Shown here in pieces: positions 8,755-18,372 of a stretch of 64,000 nt of DNA. The stretch's first letter is position 1. Every line of letters starts with the position of its first letter. Both the position numbers and the translations under genes were made by a program. This DNA comes from Acidobacteriota bacterium. Its GTDB lineage: Bacteria > Acidobacteriota > Blastocatellia > Pyrinomonadales > Pyrinomonadaceae. Below the pieces are notes generated by a model. That model worked only from the letters and a program-made list of their open reading frames with translations, was not told the origin of the DNA and did not search any database. The stretch is from the NCBI GenBank assembly GCA_025463135.1, contig JAOAPY010000008.1, forward strand, positions 176,409 through 240,408, given 5' to 3'.

Positions 8755-9705
8755 TTACATCTTCGCCGCCTTAAAGCCGGCCACCCGTTTTTCGAACGGC
8801 CCTGTGTCCTTCTTTTCTTCTTTGCCCTTGGCAATGGCCAGGTCGGCTGTCTTGAATGCTTCTTCCTTGCGCCCGGCATTGAACAGGATGATCGCCTTGT
8901 TTCGCAGATTGTCGTAAGTCTCCTGGATCTTGATCGACTTATCGATCCAGGCCACGGCGTCATCCCATTTGCCATCACCCGCATAGGCCCCGGCTACCTG
9001 CATGGGAATATTCCAGTCAGTGGGGTTAGCGGCGATCGCCGCATCCACTTTGCCGTGCCATAACGCCTCAACGTTCGGCACTTCAACAGTGAAGGGGACG
9101 CGCACTTTCTCCCAACGCAGGACCACTTGCGCGGTATTCGGGCTCACCACCGGGATGCTGTACTCCAACCATTCCTGGTTCTCAGCCACCCACTCCGGCT
9201 TGACCTTGATGCGCAGCGTATCCTTCGACGCGTCATAATTGAAGCTGCCCCACTGGTTCGCATCATTGTTAAAAACGAGCGTCCACTCTTCTTTAGTGGG
9301 AATTGTATGCAGGCTGTACTTACCCGCTGCCAGCTTCTGGCCATTGACTAAGACATCATCGGTAATTTCGAATCTGGTGGCTTCGTTCGCTCCGGCGCGC
9401 CAGACGTGGCCCCAGGGAACGATAGGAGCGCCCTTGGGCCGCGTAGTTTGGTTGTCGAGCGTAGCTTCGCCTTTAGTCTCAGCCTGTGAAGGAAGAGGCT
9501 CACCCCAAATCACCCGGCCTTTAACACCAGGCCGATGATAGGTGACGGTAACATCCGTGACGCCGACTGTTTGCATCACGCTCGCCTTTTGGCTCGGACG
9601 CGGAAAGCGCATCTGGACAGCCTGCGCCGAAGCGTACTGGGCCGCACCGGCGACCAGCAACAAGAATGCGAAACCGCAAGTGTAGAAATGTTTTCGGGAA
9701 ATCAT
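8755..9705 (-). CDS. DUF2911 domain protein with TPR-like tail
   Basis: 316-aa exported protein with signal peptide FAFLLLVAGAAQYASA. The body has the DUF2911 pattern: RPSQKASVMQTVGVTDVTVTY, an RPGVKGRVIWGE segment, VPWGHVWRAGANEATRFE, and KLAAGKYSLHTIPTKEEW. The C-terminal ~90 residues (VAGAYAGDGKWDDAVAWIDKS, then FNAGRKEEAFKTADLAIAKG) are TPR-like. DUF2911 proteins are common in Bacteroidota and Acidobacteriota, with no known activity. Family assignment is confident; function is unknown. Confidence 0.88.
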   Translation of the reverse strand: MISRKHFYTCGFAFLLLVAGAAQYASAQAVQMRFPRPSQKASVMQTVGVTDVTVTYHRPGVKGRVIWGEPLPSQAETKGEATLDNQTTRPKGAPIVPWGHVWRAGANEATRFEITDDVLVNGQKLAAGKYSLHTIPTKEEWTLVFNNDANQWGSFNYDASKDTLRIKVKPEWVAENQEWLEYSIPVVSPNTAQVVLRWEKVRVPFTVEVPNVEALWHGKVDAAIAANPTDWNIPMQVAGAYAGDGKWDDAVAWIDKSIKIQETYDNLRNKAIILFNAGRKEEAFKTADLAIAKGKEEKKDTGPFEKRVAGFKAAKM

Positions 9706-9820
9706 GGTGTGTCTCCTCTATGATGATTGACACCGCATTATCGATCTGATCGGTACTTAACGCCAACAATGCGGGAGCAGCTTAGTATCTGATTGGGGAG
9801 CAAAAGTTTTCGCCTGTCTG

Positions 9821-9919
9821 GGTAGTGGGTCAGTTTGTTGTCCGATAAGCTTTAGCTTGTCGTAACGCTGCGACAAACTAAAGTTTGTCGGACATTTGCC
9901 GCGAAACTGACCCACTCCC
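9821..9919. repeat. Dispersed 100-bp palindromic repeat, copy 2
   Basis: Same element as at 258-356 (inverted relative to it) and 12361-12462 (same orientation). It starts GGTAGTGGGTCAGTTTG and ends AAACTGACCCACTCCC. It lies in the 327-bp gap between the DUF2911 and M13 genes; the rest of that gap shows nothing supportable. Confidence 0.85.
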
Positions 9920-10032
9920 GACTGTCTGTATCACCTTGCGATTGCGGAATTTGAGACTTCGGATTCCTGATCGCTTTAGTTCAATCAGCAGTCTGAATTC
10001 GAAAATCCCAAATCGCGGGTCGCAAGCGCGCT

Positions 10033-12060
10033 TTACCAGATTTGGCAACGGTCCTTCTGGACACGCACCATCGCATCGCTTGCTTTGCATTGAAACGCTT
10101 CTGCGAACTGCGTCATGTTCGACAGCGGTCCATTCACGCGAAACTTGTTCAGCGGATGCGGATCAGTGGCGGCGATTAGCCGCGCCAGCTCCGGGCGCAT
10201 ATTGGTGGCCCAGCCGCGCGCATAGCCAAGAAAGAAACGCTGTTCGGGCGTGAAGCCGTCGATCACTACTCGCGGTTTGCCTACCTGTGATTTCTGGAAG
10301 GCAGCGTAGGCGACAACCAGACCGCCGAGGTCGGCAATGGATTCGCCCACCACCAGCTTGCCGTTCATGTTCAGACCCTTTTCAACTTCAAAGCTGCTGA
10401 ACTGATCGATGACGCACTGGGCACGCTCTTTAAAGGACTTGAGATCGTCGTCGGTCCACCAGTTGGCGAGATTGCCGGTCGCATCGAACTGTCGCCCCTG
10501 ATCGTCAAAACCGTGCGTCATTTCATGTCCAATCACAGCACCGATGCCGCCATAGTTAAAGGCATCGTCCGCGGCGGCGTCGAAGAATGGCGGCTGCAAA
10601 ATGCCCGCCGGGAAAACGATCTCGTTGATCTGTGGGTTGTAGTAAGCATTCAGGGTTGGAGGCGACATGCCCCACTCCATCCTGTCAACCGGCTGGCCAA
10701 TCTTATCGAGGTCGCGACGGTTCTCGTAAGCATTGACGCGAATGCGATTGCCGACAAAGGACGAGCGGTCTACTTGCAGCGAAGAATAGTCGCGCCACTT
10801 GTCGGGGTAGCCGATCTTATTCAGGAAGGCATCGAGTTTGACAGTAGCCTGCTTACGTGTGGGTTCACTCATCCAACTCAAAGTTGAGATGTCGCTCTTC
10901 AAAGCGGCCTCGAGGTTGCGCACCATTTCGAGAGCGCGTGCTTTGGCTGCCGGCGGAAACGCGGTCTTCACATAAACTTCGCCGAGCGCCTCACCCAGCG
11001 CTCCGTCGGTGCCGGAAACGCAACGCTTCCAGCGGGGCAGGTTTTCCTTTCTGCCCTGCAGGACCTTTCCTTTGAAGTTGAAATCTTCATCAACAAATTT
11101 CGACGACAGGGCGGCCGCACTGGCGTTGATCAGATGCCACCGCAGATACGTCTGCCAATCAGACAGTGGCGTTGTGGTTAACCACTGCCCCATTCCCGTG
11201 AAGAAATTCGGCGTGGCCACGTTGACATCGGTTTTCTGTTTCAGGCCGACGTTTTGAAAGTAGTTCGGCCAATCGAAACCAGGAGCAACGTCCTTCATCT
11301 GGACCATCGTCATGCGATGATAAAGCTTTTCCGGATCGCGCAACTCAACGCGGGTCAGTGAAGCTTCAGCGAATTTGGTTTCCACGGCCAGGATGGTCTG
11401 GGCGTTAGCGGCAGCTTTGGCAGGATCGTCACCCATCAACTCGAGCATTTTCGCGACGTGCTTAACGTATTCGTCGCGAACCTTTGCTTTGTCAGCGGCC
11501 AGGTAGTAGTCGCGATCGGGGAGTCCGAGTCCGCCCTGACTCACACTTTCGGTAACTTCAGCGCTGTTCTTGAAATCCTGGGTCGCGCCCGAGCCGAACA
11601 CCACATTTATGCCGAAAGCATGCAGGTGACCAATCTCGTCCTGTAATGCTTTCTGATTGTCTATTTTGGCAATGCGAGCGAGTTCCGATTCCAACGGCTT
11701 GAGGCCTTCAGCTTCGATCTTCGCCTCGTCCATGCAACTGGCGTAGTAGTCACCAACTTTCTGCTCGCTGCTTCCCTTCGGAGCGTTCGTGTTTTTGGCG
11801 GCGGCTTCCAGAATCTCGCGTAGTTGATCCCGCGTCTTCTCATTCAAAACATTCGCCACGCCCCAGGCCGAGTAGGCCCCGGGAATCGGGTTAGCACTCA
11901 ACCATCCGCCGTTGGCGTATTGATAAAAGTCAGTGCAGGCGGGAGTGTTCTTGTCCAAACTTGCCAGGTCATAACCGTGTCCGTTCTGGCCCAGAGTAGT
12001 CGCCACGCTAATCGCAAAAAGCAGCGTGAAGGCGACCAGGGATTTATTCCAAATCTTCAT
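10033..12060 (-). CDS. M13 family zinc metallopeptidase (neprilysin/PepO-like)
   Basis: 675-aa exported peptidase. A signal peptide at the N-terminus (LVAFTLLFAISVATTLG) is followed by the M13 N-terminal domain (ACTDFYQYANGGWLSANPIP). The catalytic C-terminal domain has the zinc motif HEMTH near residue 510 (VIGHEMTHGFDDQGRQFD) and the second ligand motif ESIADLGG about 60 residues on. Length fits the family's usual 650-700. The frame extends to a TTG at 12072, but GGAG 6 nt before the ATG at 12060 decides the start. It likely cleaves oligopeptides in the periplasm or outside the cell. Confidence 0.95.
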   Translation of the reverse strand: MKIWNKSLVAFTLLFAISVATTLGQNGHGYDLASLDKNTPACTDFYQYANGGWLSANPIPGAYSAWGVANVLNEKTRDQLREILEAAAKNTNAPKGSSEQKVGDYYASCMDEAKIEAEGLKPLESELARIAKIDNQKALQDEIGHLHAFGINVVFGSGATQDFKNSAEVTESVSQGGLGLPDRDYYLAADKAKVRDEYVKHVAKMLELMGDDPAKAAANAQTILAVETKFAEASLTRVELRDPEKLYHRMTMVQMKDVAPGFDWPNYFQNVGLKQKTDVNVATPNFFTGMGQWLTTTPLSDWQTYLRWHLINASAAALSSKFVDEDFNFKGKVLQGRKENLPRWKRCVSGTDGALGEALGEVYVKTAFPPAAKARALEMVRNLEAALKSDISTLSWMSEPTRKQATVKLDAFLNKIGYPDKWRDYSSLQVDRSSFVGNRIRVNAYENRRDLDKIGQPVDRMEWGMSPPTLNAYYNPQINEIVFPAGILQPPFFDAAADDAFNYGGIGAVIGHEMTHGFDDQGRQFDATGNLANWWTDDDLKSFKERAQCVIDQFSSFEVEKGLNMNGKLVVGESIADLGGLVVAYAAFQKSQVGKPRVVIDGFTPEQRFFLGYARGWATNMRPELARLIAATDPHPLNKFRVNGPLSNMTQFAEAFQCKASDAMVRVQKDRCQIW

Positions 12061-12308
12061 AAACTTCTCCAATTAGTTAGTAAGTACAACAGCGGCGAGC
12101 CTGTTGCCGGTGTGGTTGATGTTCGCGAACCCTGACAGGTTTTTCAACCTGCCGTCAAAGCCAATCTTATTTGGGGTAATAGTTTTAGCCCGAAGAGCGA
12201 GACAGTTCTGTCCGGAAAAACCAGAGCCGAACGTACGCATTCGCAGTTATTACGTTGAAAGAAAGAATTAGTTTCCGTTTCGTGGTGTGTTCCACCGAGT
12301 GCCATCTT

Positions 12309-12338
12309 ATTCTCACCCGGTTTCAATCGGGTGAGAAT
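12309..12338. other. Perfect 11-bp stem hairpin
   Basis: ATTCTCACCCG pairs perfectly with CGGGTGAGAAT around an 8-nt loop, between the divergent M13 and tricorn genes. There is no T-run downstream. It may be a regulatory operator, an mRNA leader structure or a small repeat. The remainder of 12061-12360 shows no supportable gene. Confidence 0.5.
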
Positions 12339-12360
12339 GAGAGTAAGCACCTTTCAAGCT

Positions 12361-12462
12361 GGTAGTGGGTCAGTTTGATGTCCGATAAGCTTTATTAGCT
12401 TGTCGTAACGCTGCGACAAACTAAAGTTTGTCGGACCTTTGCTGCGAAACTGACCCACTACC
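12361..12462. repeat. Dispersed 100-bp palindromic repeat, copy 3
   Basis: Best-preserved copy of the element, with terminal GGTAGTGGGTCAGTTT and AAACTGACCCACTACC as perfect 16-bp inverted ends. Compared with copy 2 it has a small insertion (TTA) in the left arm. It lies directly upstream of the tricorn-like gene. Confidence 0.88.
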
Positions 12463-12548
12463 TTTCAAACCCAGGGTATTGCCCGCCCGAGCGCTTCATG
12501 CTAAAAGAACTGCGCAACTCATCGCGCTTTTTCTCGGAGGACAACTTA

Positions 12549-15500
12549 ATGCGTATGCTTTCTTTTCCGGCGGAGCCCTGCCGCGGTCGGACCATTTTCC
12601 GTCTCACTTTTGTGTTGGGCGCTCTCTTCATGCTCTCAGTAATGACCGGCGCCCAGACTCGTCTGTTGCGCACGCCGACTGTGAGCGCGACCCAGATCGC
12701 ATTTGCTTATGCCAACAATATCTGGACTGTTCCGCGGGCAGGAGGCAGCGCCCGCCGCATCACGAGCTTTCAGGGGCAGACGCTGAATCCGCATTTTTCA
12801 CCGGACGGAAAATGGATTGCCTTCAGCGGTGAGTACGCCGGAAACCTGGACGTGTATGTGGTGGCAGCCGACGGCGGTGAGCCGCGTCGACTTACATGGC
12901 ACCCCGGCGCCGATCAGGCACAAGGCTGGACGCCGGACGGCAAGGCAATTGTGTTTTCGTCAGCGCGAGCCACCTGGGCGCCGAGTGGCGCGCCGCGATT
13001 CTGGACTGTGTCGGCTGAAGGTGGTGTTGAAGAGCCAATGGCCCTGCCACGTGCCTATCAGGGGAAAATTTCCGCGGATGGAACACATGTCGCCTACCGC
13101 ATGAACAATTCATGGGATGAAGAGCGCCGCAATTATCGAGGTGGCCAGAACCGTCCCATCTGGATCGTCGATCTGAAGAGTTTCGATCTTGTCTCGCCGC
13201 CCTGGACCGATTCGAAGGACGTCGATCCCGTTTGGCTCGACGACACGGTCTATTTCATTTCCGATCGCGATGGCGTTGCGAACGTGTGGGCTTACCAGGC
13301 GAAAACAAAGAAACTTACGCAGCAGACAAAGTTTACCGATTTCGACGTGAAGGCAATCAACTCCGGCGACGGGTCTATCGTCTTTGAACAGGCGGGCTGG
13401 ATTCACGAGCTCGATCCTCGCACGGGCCGTGAACATGTCGTAAACATCAACGCCGTGGGCGACTTTCCCTGGATGATGCCGAATTGGCAGGATGTGACAA
13501 ACCGCATTGCCAACATGGCGCTGTCGCCGACCGGTAAGCGCGTAGTAGTCGAAGCCCGTGGCGAGATCTTTACCATTCCCGCCGACAAGGGAGACGTGCG
13601 CAACTTGACCAACTCCAGTGGATCCGCAGAGCGCGATCCGGCCTGGTCTCCGGACGGGAAATACGTTTCTTACTTCAGCGATAAGTCCGGCGAGTACAAG
13701 TTGGTGATCGAGGCGCAGGACGGGCTCACTCCGCCACGCGAGATCACCCTCAAGAATCCGACCCATTACTACACGCCGTCATGGTCGCCCGATTCAAAGA
13801 AAATTCTTTTCAGTGATACGAACTTGCATGTGTGGGTGCTTGACGTTGCCAGTGGCGCTGCCAAAGTTGTCGGCAACGATCCCTGGATGGTGCCGCAGCG
13901 CACACTCAATCCGGTGTGGAGTCCGGACTCGAAGTGGGTTGCCTATTCCAGTCGTTTGAAATCGATGTATCACGCGATCTTCGTCAGCAATGTTGAGACC
14001 GGAGAAAACAAGCAGATCACCGACGGCCTGGCTGACGCGGTCTGGCCGGCGTGGGATGCAAGTGGTAAGTATCTCTGGTTTTTGGCGTCGACAGATTTTG
14101 GCTTGCGATCTCAATGGCTCGACATGACTTCGTATGATCATGACGAGACGTTCGGACTCTATCTCGCGGTCTTAAAGAAGACCGAAGCGAGCCCGCTGCT
14201 TCCTGAAAGTGATGAAGACAAAGGTGTAGGCAGCGCGCCAGCCAACAGCAGCGGAGGCGGCCGCCCTGCTCGCACGGGAGCTGCCGGAGCGGAGGAACCT
14301 GCGCCGGACACTTCGCAGGGAGACCAACCACAAACCCCGCGACGCCCACGCACTCCTGTCACAGTGCAAATCGATTTCGAAGGTTTACAACAGCGCGTAG
14401 TTTCGGTGCCTGGCGTAGCCGAACGGCAATACTCTCAACTGGAAACTGGTGTGGATGGCAACGTCTATTTTCTCGAGGCGACCCGCGGCGGACAGGGTGG
14501 AGCAGGCGGCGGCAGTGACTTATGGCGCTACCGGCTCAGCGATCGAAAAGCCGCGACGTTTGTCACCGGTGTGGCTGCGTATGAGGTCAGTGCTGACGGT
14601 CACAAACTGGTGTATCGTGCCGCACCGCCGGCCGCCGCAGGCCAGGCTCCCGGCGGCCCAGGCGCCACGCCGCCTACTCCTACACTCTTTCTGGTTGATG
14701 CGGATCGCATGCCTCCACAAGCCGGCCAGGGACGGCTCAACATAAGGTTGCGCATGTACCTGGAACCGAAAGAAGAATTCAAACAGATCTTTAATGAAGG
14801 CTGGCGCAACCAGCGCGATTATCTCTACGTGCCGAACATGCACGGCTCTGACTGGCCCCGCATGAAAGAGATGTACGGCCAACTGCTGCCCTACGTTATG
14901 CACCGCGCCGATCTTAATTATCTGCTCGACATGATGGGTTCCGAAATCGCCATTGGGCACTCGTACGTGCGCGGCGGCGACATGCCCGGCGTGCCGCAAT
15001 CGCAGGGCGGATTGTTGGGAGCCGATTTCGCGATTGAGAATGGGCGATACAGAGTAACGCGCATCTATGACAACGAAAGTTGGAACCCGGAACTGCGTGC
15101 CCCGCTGTCGGCGCCCGGCGCGAACGTTGCCGTAGGCGATTACATACTGGCGGTGAATGGTATTGAGCTGAAAGCGCCGGACAATATCTATCGACTGCTC
15201 GATGGTACGGCAACGCGACAGACAGCGTTGACTGTTAACAGCAAGCCGACCATGGAGGGTGCGCGGCAGGTAACCGTCGTGCCCGTCGCCAATGAGCAGG
15301 GATTGCGCACGCGCGCCTGGGTGGAGTCAAACCGCAGGTTGGTGGAAAAACTTTCCGATGGCCAACTGGCATATGTCTATTTGCCCAACACCGGGCAGCC
15401 GGGCTATGCGAGCTTTAATCGCTATTACTTTTCGCAGCAGGATAAGAAAGGCGCAATAGTGGACGAGCGCTTCAACGGCGGTGGTTCGGCTGCGGACTAT

Positions 15501-15980
15501 ATCATCGACGTACTGCAACGTGATTACGATGGTTACTTCAACAACGTAGCGGGCGATCGTTATCCCTTCACCAGTCCTTCGGCAGGGATTTGGGGTCCGA
15601 AGGTAATGATCATTAACGAAATGGCCGGCTCGGGTGGAGACCTAATGCCCTATATGTTCAATCGTCGCAAAATTGGTTTGCTGGTGGGCAAGCGAACCTG
15701 GGGTGGGTTGGTCCATACCGCGGACACTCCCTTGTTCGTTGATGGTGGATCGATGATCGCGCCGCGTGGCGGCTTTTTCACGCGCGATAACAAGTGGGCG
15801 GTTGAAAACGAAGGCGTTGGTCCCGATATCGATGTCGAGAACTGGCCCAAAGACGTAATCGCCGGCCGCGATCCACAATTGGAACGAGCAGTAGCGGAAG
15901 CCTTGCGACAATTGAAAGAGCATCCGGTGGACCGGGCCACAAAGGAACCACCCTCGCCCGTTTGGGGCAAGCGACCCTAG
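12549..15980 (+). CDS. Tricorn-like S41 serine protease with beta-propeller and PDZ
   Basis: 1143-aa exported protease from an ATG with CGGAGG 8 nt upstream. A signal peptide is followed by a TolB/WD40-like beta-propeller with repeated FSPDGKWIAFSG and WSPDSKKILFS blades, in tricorn beta-6/beta-7 style. An Ala/Gly/Pro-rich linker lies at about 570-620. A PDZ domain lies at about 820-900 (NVAVGDYILAVNGIELKAPDN), then the S41 catalytic core with the nucleophile in AGSGGDLMP near residue 1029 and TWGGLV after it. It matches Tricorn protease homologues, which degrade peptides. The signal peptide suggests a periplasmic role rather than the archaeal cytosolic one. Confidence 0.92.
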   Translation: MRMLSFPAEPCRGRTIFRLTFVLGALFMLSVMTGAQTRLLRTPTVSATQIAFAYANNIWTVPRAGGSARRITSFQGQTLNPHFSPDGKWIAFSGEYAGNLDVYVVAADGGEPRRLTWHPGADQAQGWTPDGKAIVFSSARATWAPSGAPRFWTVSAEGGVEEPMALPRAYQGKISADGTHVAYRMNNSWDEERRNYRGGQNRPIWIVDLKSFDLVSPPWTDSKDVDPVWLDDTVYFISDRDGVANVWAYQAKTKKLTQQTKFTDFDVKAINSGDGSIVFEQAGWIHELDPRTGREHVVNINAVGDFPWMMPNWQDVTNRIANMALSPTGKRVVVEARGEIFTIPADKGDVRNLTNSSGSAERDPAWSPDGKYVSYFSDKSGEYKLVIEAQDGLTPPREITLKNPTHYYTPSWSPDSKKILFSDTNLHVWVLDVASGAAKVVGNDPWMVPQRTLNPVWSPDSKWVAYSSRLKSMYHAIFVSNVETGENKQITDGLADAVWPAWDASGKYLWFLASTDFGLRSQWLDMTSYDHDETFGLYLAVLKKTEASPLLPESDEDKGVGSAPANSSGGGRPARTGAAGAEEPAPDTSQGDQPQTPRRPRTPVTVQIDFEGLQQRVVSVPGVAERQYSQLETGVDGNVYFLEATRGGQGGAGGGSDLWRYRLSDRKAATFVTGVAAYEVSADGHKLVYRAAPPAAAGQAPGGPGATPPTPTLFLVDADRMPPQAGQGRLNIRLRMYLEPKEEFKQIFNEGWRNQRDYLYVPNMHGSDWPRMKEMYGQLLPYVMHRADLNYLLDMMGSEIAIGHSYVRGGDMPGVPQSQGGLLGADFAIENGRYRVTRIYDNESWNPELRAPLSAPGANVAVGDYILAVNGIELKAPDNIYRLLDGTATRQTALTVNSKPTMEGARQVTVVPVANEQGLRTRAWVESNRRLVEKLSDGQLAYVYLPNTGQPGYASFNRYYFSQQDKKGAIVDERFNGGGSAADYIIDVLQRDYDGYFNNVAGDRYPFTSPSAGIWGPKVMIINEMAGSGGDLMPYMFNRRKIGLLVGKRTWGGLVHTADTPLFVDGGSMIAPRGGFFTRDNKWAVENEGVGPDIDVENWPKDVIAGRDPQLERAVAEALRQLKEHPVDRATKEPPSPVWGKRP

Positions 15981-16055
15981 CCGCCCCGGGCTTTCTGGGA
16001 TCGTCTGGGACCGCACGCGTCCTGCGTGCTTCAAGTTGCGGCGAGAATTCTTTAC

Positions 16056-16118
16056 TTTGCAGCTTTGCGCCTTTGCGGGAATTCAAATGCTTTCCCGCAA
16101 AGGCGCAAAGCTGCAAAG
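16056..16118. terminator. 26-bp perfect inverted repeat between convergent genes
   Basis: The arm at 16056-16081 is perfectly complementary to 16093-16118, with an 11-nt loop. It is built from tandem CTTTGCGCCTTTGCG-like units. It sits in the 186-bp gap between the convergent tricorn and aconitase genes and could act as a bidirectional terminator. The unit sequence recurs in degenerate form near 20973-21032, also between convergent genes, so it is probably a repeat family recruited as a terminator. Confidence 0.7.
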
Positions 16119-16166
16119 GATTGAACGGACGAAAGCAGGCGACGAATCAAACGTTGACCTGTGAAA

Positions 16167-18221
16167 TCAACGCACGCCGACCAGTTCTTCCGCGCGCTGG
16201 CGCAGAAATTCAAAAGGCTCGACGATCTTGCCGGCGATGGCTGAGGCGGCGACGACGTAGGGCGAGGCGAGGTACAACTTGCCGGGGCCGCTGCGGCCGG
16301 GGAAGTTTCGGTTTTGGGCGCTGACGGTGACTGTTTCGGCAGACTGAGAGGCGCCGGGACCGGCGTTGATACAGGCACCGCACGAAGGATCGATCAGTTC
16401 GGCGCCCGCGCGCTCAAAGATTTCGAGGTAACCTTTTTCGCGGGCGTATTGTTTGATCTTCTGCGAACCAAATTGCAGGTAAAGATGAACGCCCGGCGCG
16501 ACGCGCTTACCCTGGTCCAAAGCGTTTTGCAGGACCTCTGCATACATGTCCATGTCGGCCATCTTGCCGCCGGTGCAACTGCCACCGTAAGCGGCATCGA
16601 TGCGCACCTCTTCTTCCATCGAGCTGATCGGGATTCCGTTGCGCGGGTCGCCCGGCAGCGCCACCATTGGTCGAATCTCATCGAGATCGATCTCGAAGAC
16701 CGCCGCATACTCGGCATCGGGATCGCTGTAAGTAAATCCCTTGCGCACTTCTTCCGGATCGAGATCGCGCGTGCGCACAATGTACTCGAGCGTCACTTCA
16801 TCAGGCTCGATAATTCCGGTGGTGCCGCCCGCTTCAACCGCCATGTTGGTTAGCGTGGCGCGTTCATCAAGGGCCCAGTTCTTGAGATCTTCGCCCGTAA
16901 ACTCCAACACCTTGCCGATGCCCTTGCTTGTCTTCATGTAATCGGAAGCGAGGATTACGAGCATCACATCTTTCGCGGCGACATCTGTACGCTTCTTGCC
17001 TTTCAGCACATAACGGACGGTTTCCGGCACGCGGATGCGAATGTCCTTCGTGTACCAGGCATTCGCCATGTCCGTTGAGCCGACGCCAAACGCAAAGCAG
17101 CCCAGCACGCCGGCCATACATGTATGCGAGTCAGTGCCGATGACGATCTGTCCGGGCAGTGCGAGGTCTTCGACCACGGCGTTGTGGCAGATTGCTTCCG
17201 AACCGCCATCGGGATTTTCACCATAGAGCTTAATGCCCTGGTTGGCAGTGAAATTTTCCTGCGTGGTGGCAAGACCGTCAGCCTTTTCCAGCAATCCCAT
17301 TTCGCGATGCTTTGGCGACATCACCTTACTGAGAAACGTCAGATGATCGCGAAAGGCGAAGACCGATTCCGGCTCCGTAACGCGTGCTTCAATTCCCAGT
17401 GCCTGCTTGAATAGCGCTTCAGCCATGGGCGTCACGTATTCGTGCGAAAAGCGCACGTCGGCGACGGCAAACAATGCATCGCCCGGTTTGACCGCGGCGA
17501 CTCCCAACTGGCCCGCGCGCACAAACGCGTGACGCGCGATAATCTTTTCCACGATGGTCATCGGCCGCGCGGGTGTGTCCAGGGCCGGCGGTGCGATCTG
17601 GCCGGCCAGCCGGGCCTTGTTGTAATTGAAGAGGCCGCCGTATTCGACGATGTCCCGGGAAATGGGATCCAAACCCTTGGTGAATTCTGAAAGAGAAATT
17701 TCCTCGCCGCCGCGGATGCGTTCGATCAGGCCGAGATCGGTAGAAGTCAGCAGGCCGATGTTCTGCGAATTCTGGCCGTAGATCTTTTCGATACTTTGCG
17801 CGATGACAAGCTGAATGCCGGCCCACTTTTCAGCATAGGGCGCCGTCTCACGCGACGACCCGCAACCCTTGGACAAGCCGGAAACCACGACGGCAAAGCC
17901 GCCATTTTTGACTTCATCCTTCTTAACCGCTGCGTCGCGCATGCCGACGTAAACGTAGTGACCCAGGGTTTCGTCGTAGTAAAAGCAAACCCATCCCGGC
18001 GTGATCTCGTCGGTGGAAATATTGCTCATCAGCGGCAATTCGCCGGCCGCGAGTCTACGCGCCAGTTCTTCCTCGAGGTCCTCGCCCTCGAGCTGTCGCC
18101 GCACTAATGAAGTGTCTTCAGTTAAAAAAAGTATGCGCCCGGCGAACTCAAGTCGGTCAGAACGCTTCTCAATTTTGGTTTCAGTCATGCTCTCCGATAC
18201 CGTCTGTGACATTGAAATCAT
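16167..18221 (-). CDS. Aconitase-superfamily hydratase, swivel domain first
   Basis: 684-aa enzyme of the aconitase/isopropylmalate isomerase superfamily. Residues ~1-200 are the swivel (LeuD-like) domain, with the substrate-binding GCGSSRETAPYAEKWAG loop. Residues ~215-684 are the [4Fe-4S] core, with Cys ligands in GTDSHTCMAG (near 366) and PSCGAC (near 611-614). The swivel-before-core order is that of AcnB without its HEAT domain, and opposite to AcnA. The substrate (citrate/isocitrate, homocitrate, isopropylmalate or 2-methylcitrate) cannot be settled by reading. An ATG at 18188 with GGAG 3 nt before it is an alternative start. Confidence 0.82.
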   Translation of the reverse strand: MISMSQTVSESMTETKIEKRSDRLEFAGRILFLTEDTSLVRRQLEGEDLEEELARRLAAGELPLMSNISTDEITPGWVCFYYDETLGHYVYVGMRDAAVKKDEVKNGGFAVVVSGLSKGCGSSRETAPYAEKWAGIQLVIAQSIEKIYGQNSQNIGLLTSTDLGLIERIRGGEEISLSEFTKGLDPISRDIVEYGGLFNYNKARLAGQIAPPALDTPARPMTIVEKIIARHAFVRAGQLGVAAVKPGDALFAVADVRFSHEYVTPMAEALFKQALGIEARVTEPESVFAFRDHLTFLSKVMSPKHREMGLLEKADGLATTQENFTANQGIKLYGENPDGGSEAICHNAVVEDLALPGQIVIGTDSHTCMAGVLGCFAFGVGSTDMANAWYTKDIRIRVPETVRYVLKGKKRTDVAAKDVMLVILASDYMKTSKGIGKVLEFTGEDLKNWALDERATLTNMAVEAGGTTGIIEPDEVTLEYIVRTRDLDPEEVRKGFTYSDPDAEYAAVFEIDLDEIRPMVALPGDPRNGIPISSMEEEVRIDAAYGGSCTGGKMADMDMYAEVLQNALDQGKRVAPGVHLYLQFGSQKIKQYAREKGYLEIFERAGAELIDPSCGACINAGPGASQSAETVTVSAQNRNFPGRSGPGKLYLASPYVVAASAIAGKIVEPFEFLRQRAEELVGVR

Positions 18222-18372
18222 TATAAGCTGAAGCCTGGGTGATCTGGCAGTGGCCCTGAACGGAAGCCGGCGTTTTCGGTTTCATAGTCTTAGCTGTTCC
18301 GGTTTACTATCAGTCAGCACCACCCGTTAACGCAGGTGGTACTGACGGGATCGCGATAATGTTGGAGGGAAA

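Noticed and set aside
12498..12548. Upstream start for the tricorn-like protease
   Set aside because: No ribosome-binding site at 12498; CGGAGG 8 nt before the ATG at 12549 and a normal signal peptide decide the later start.
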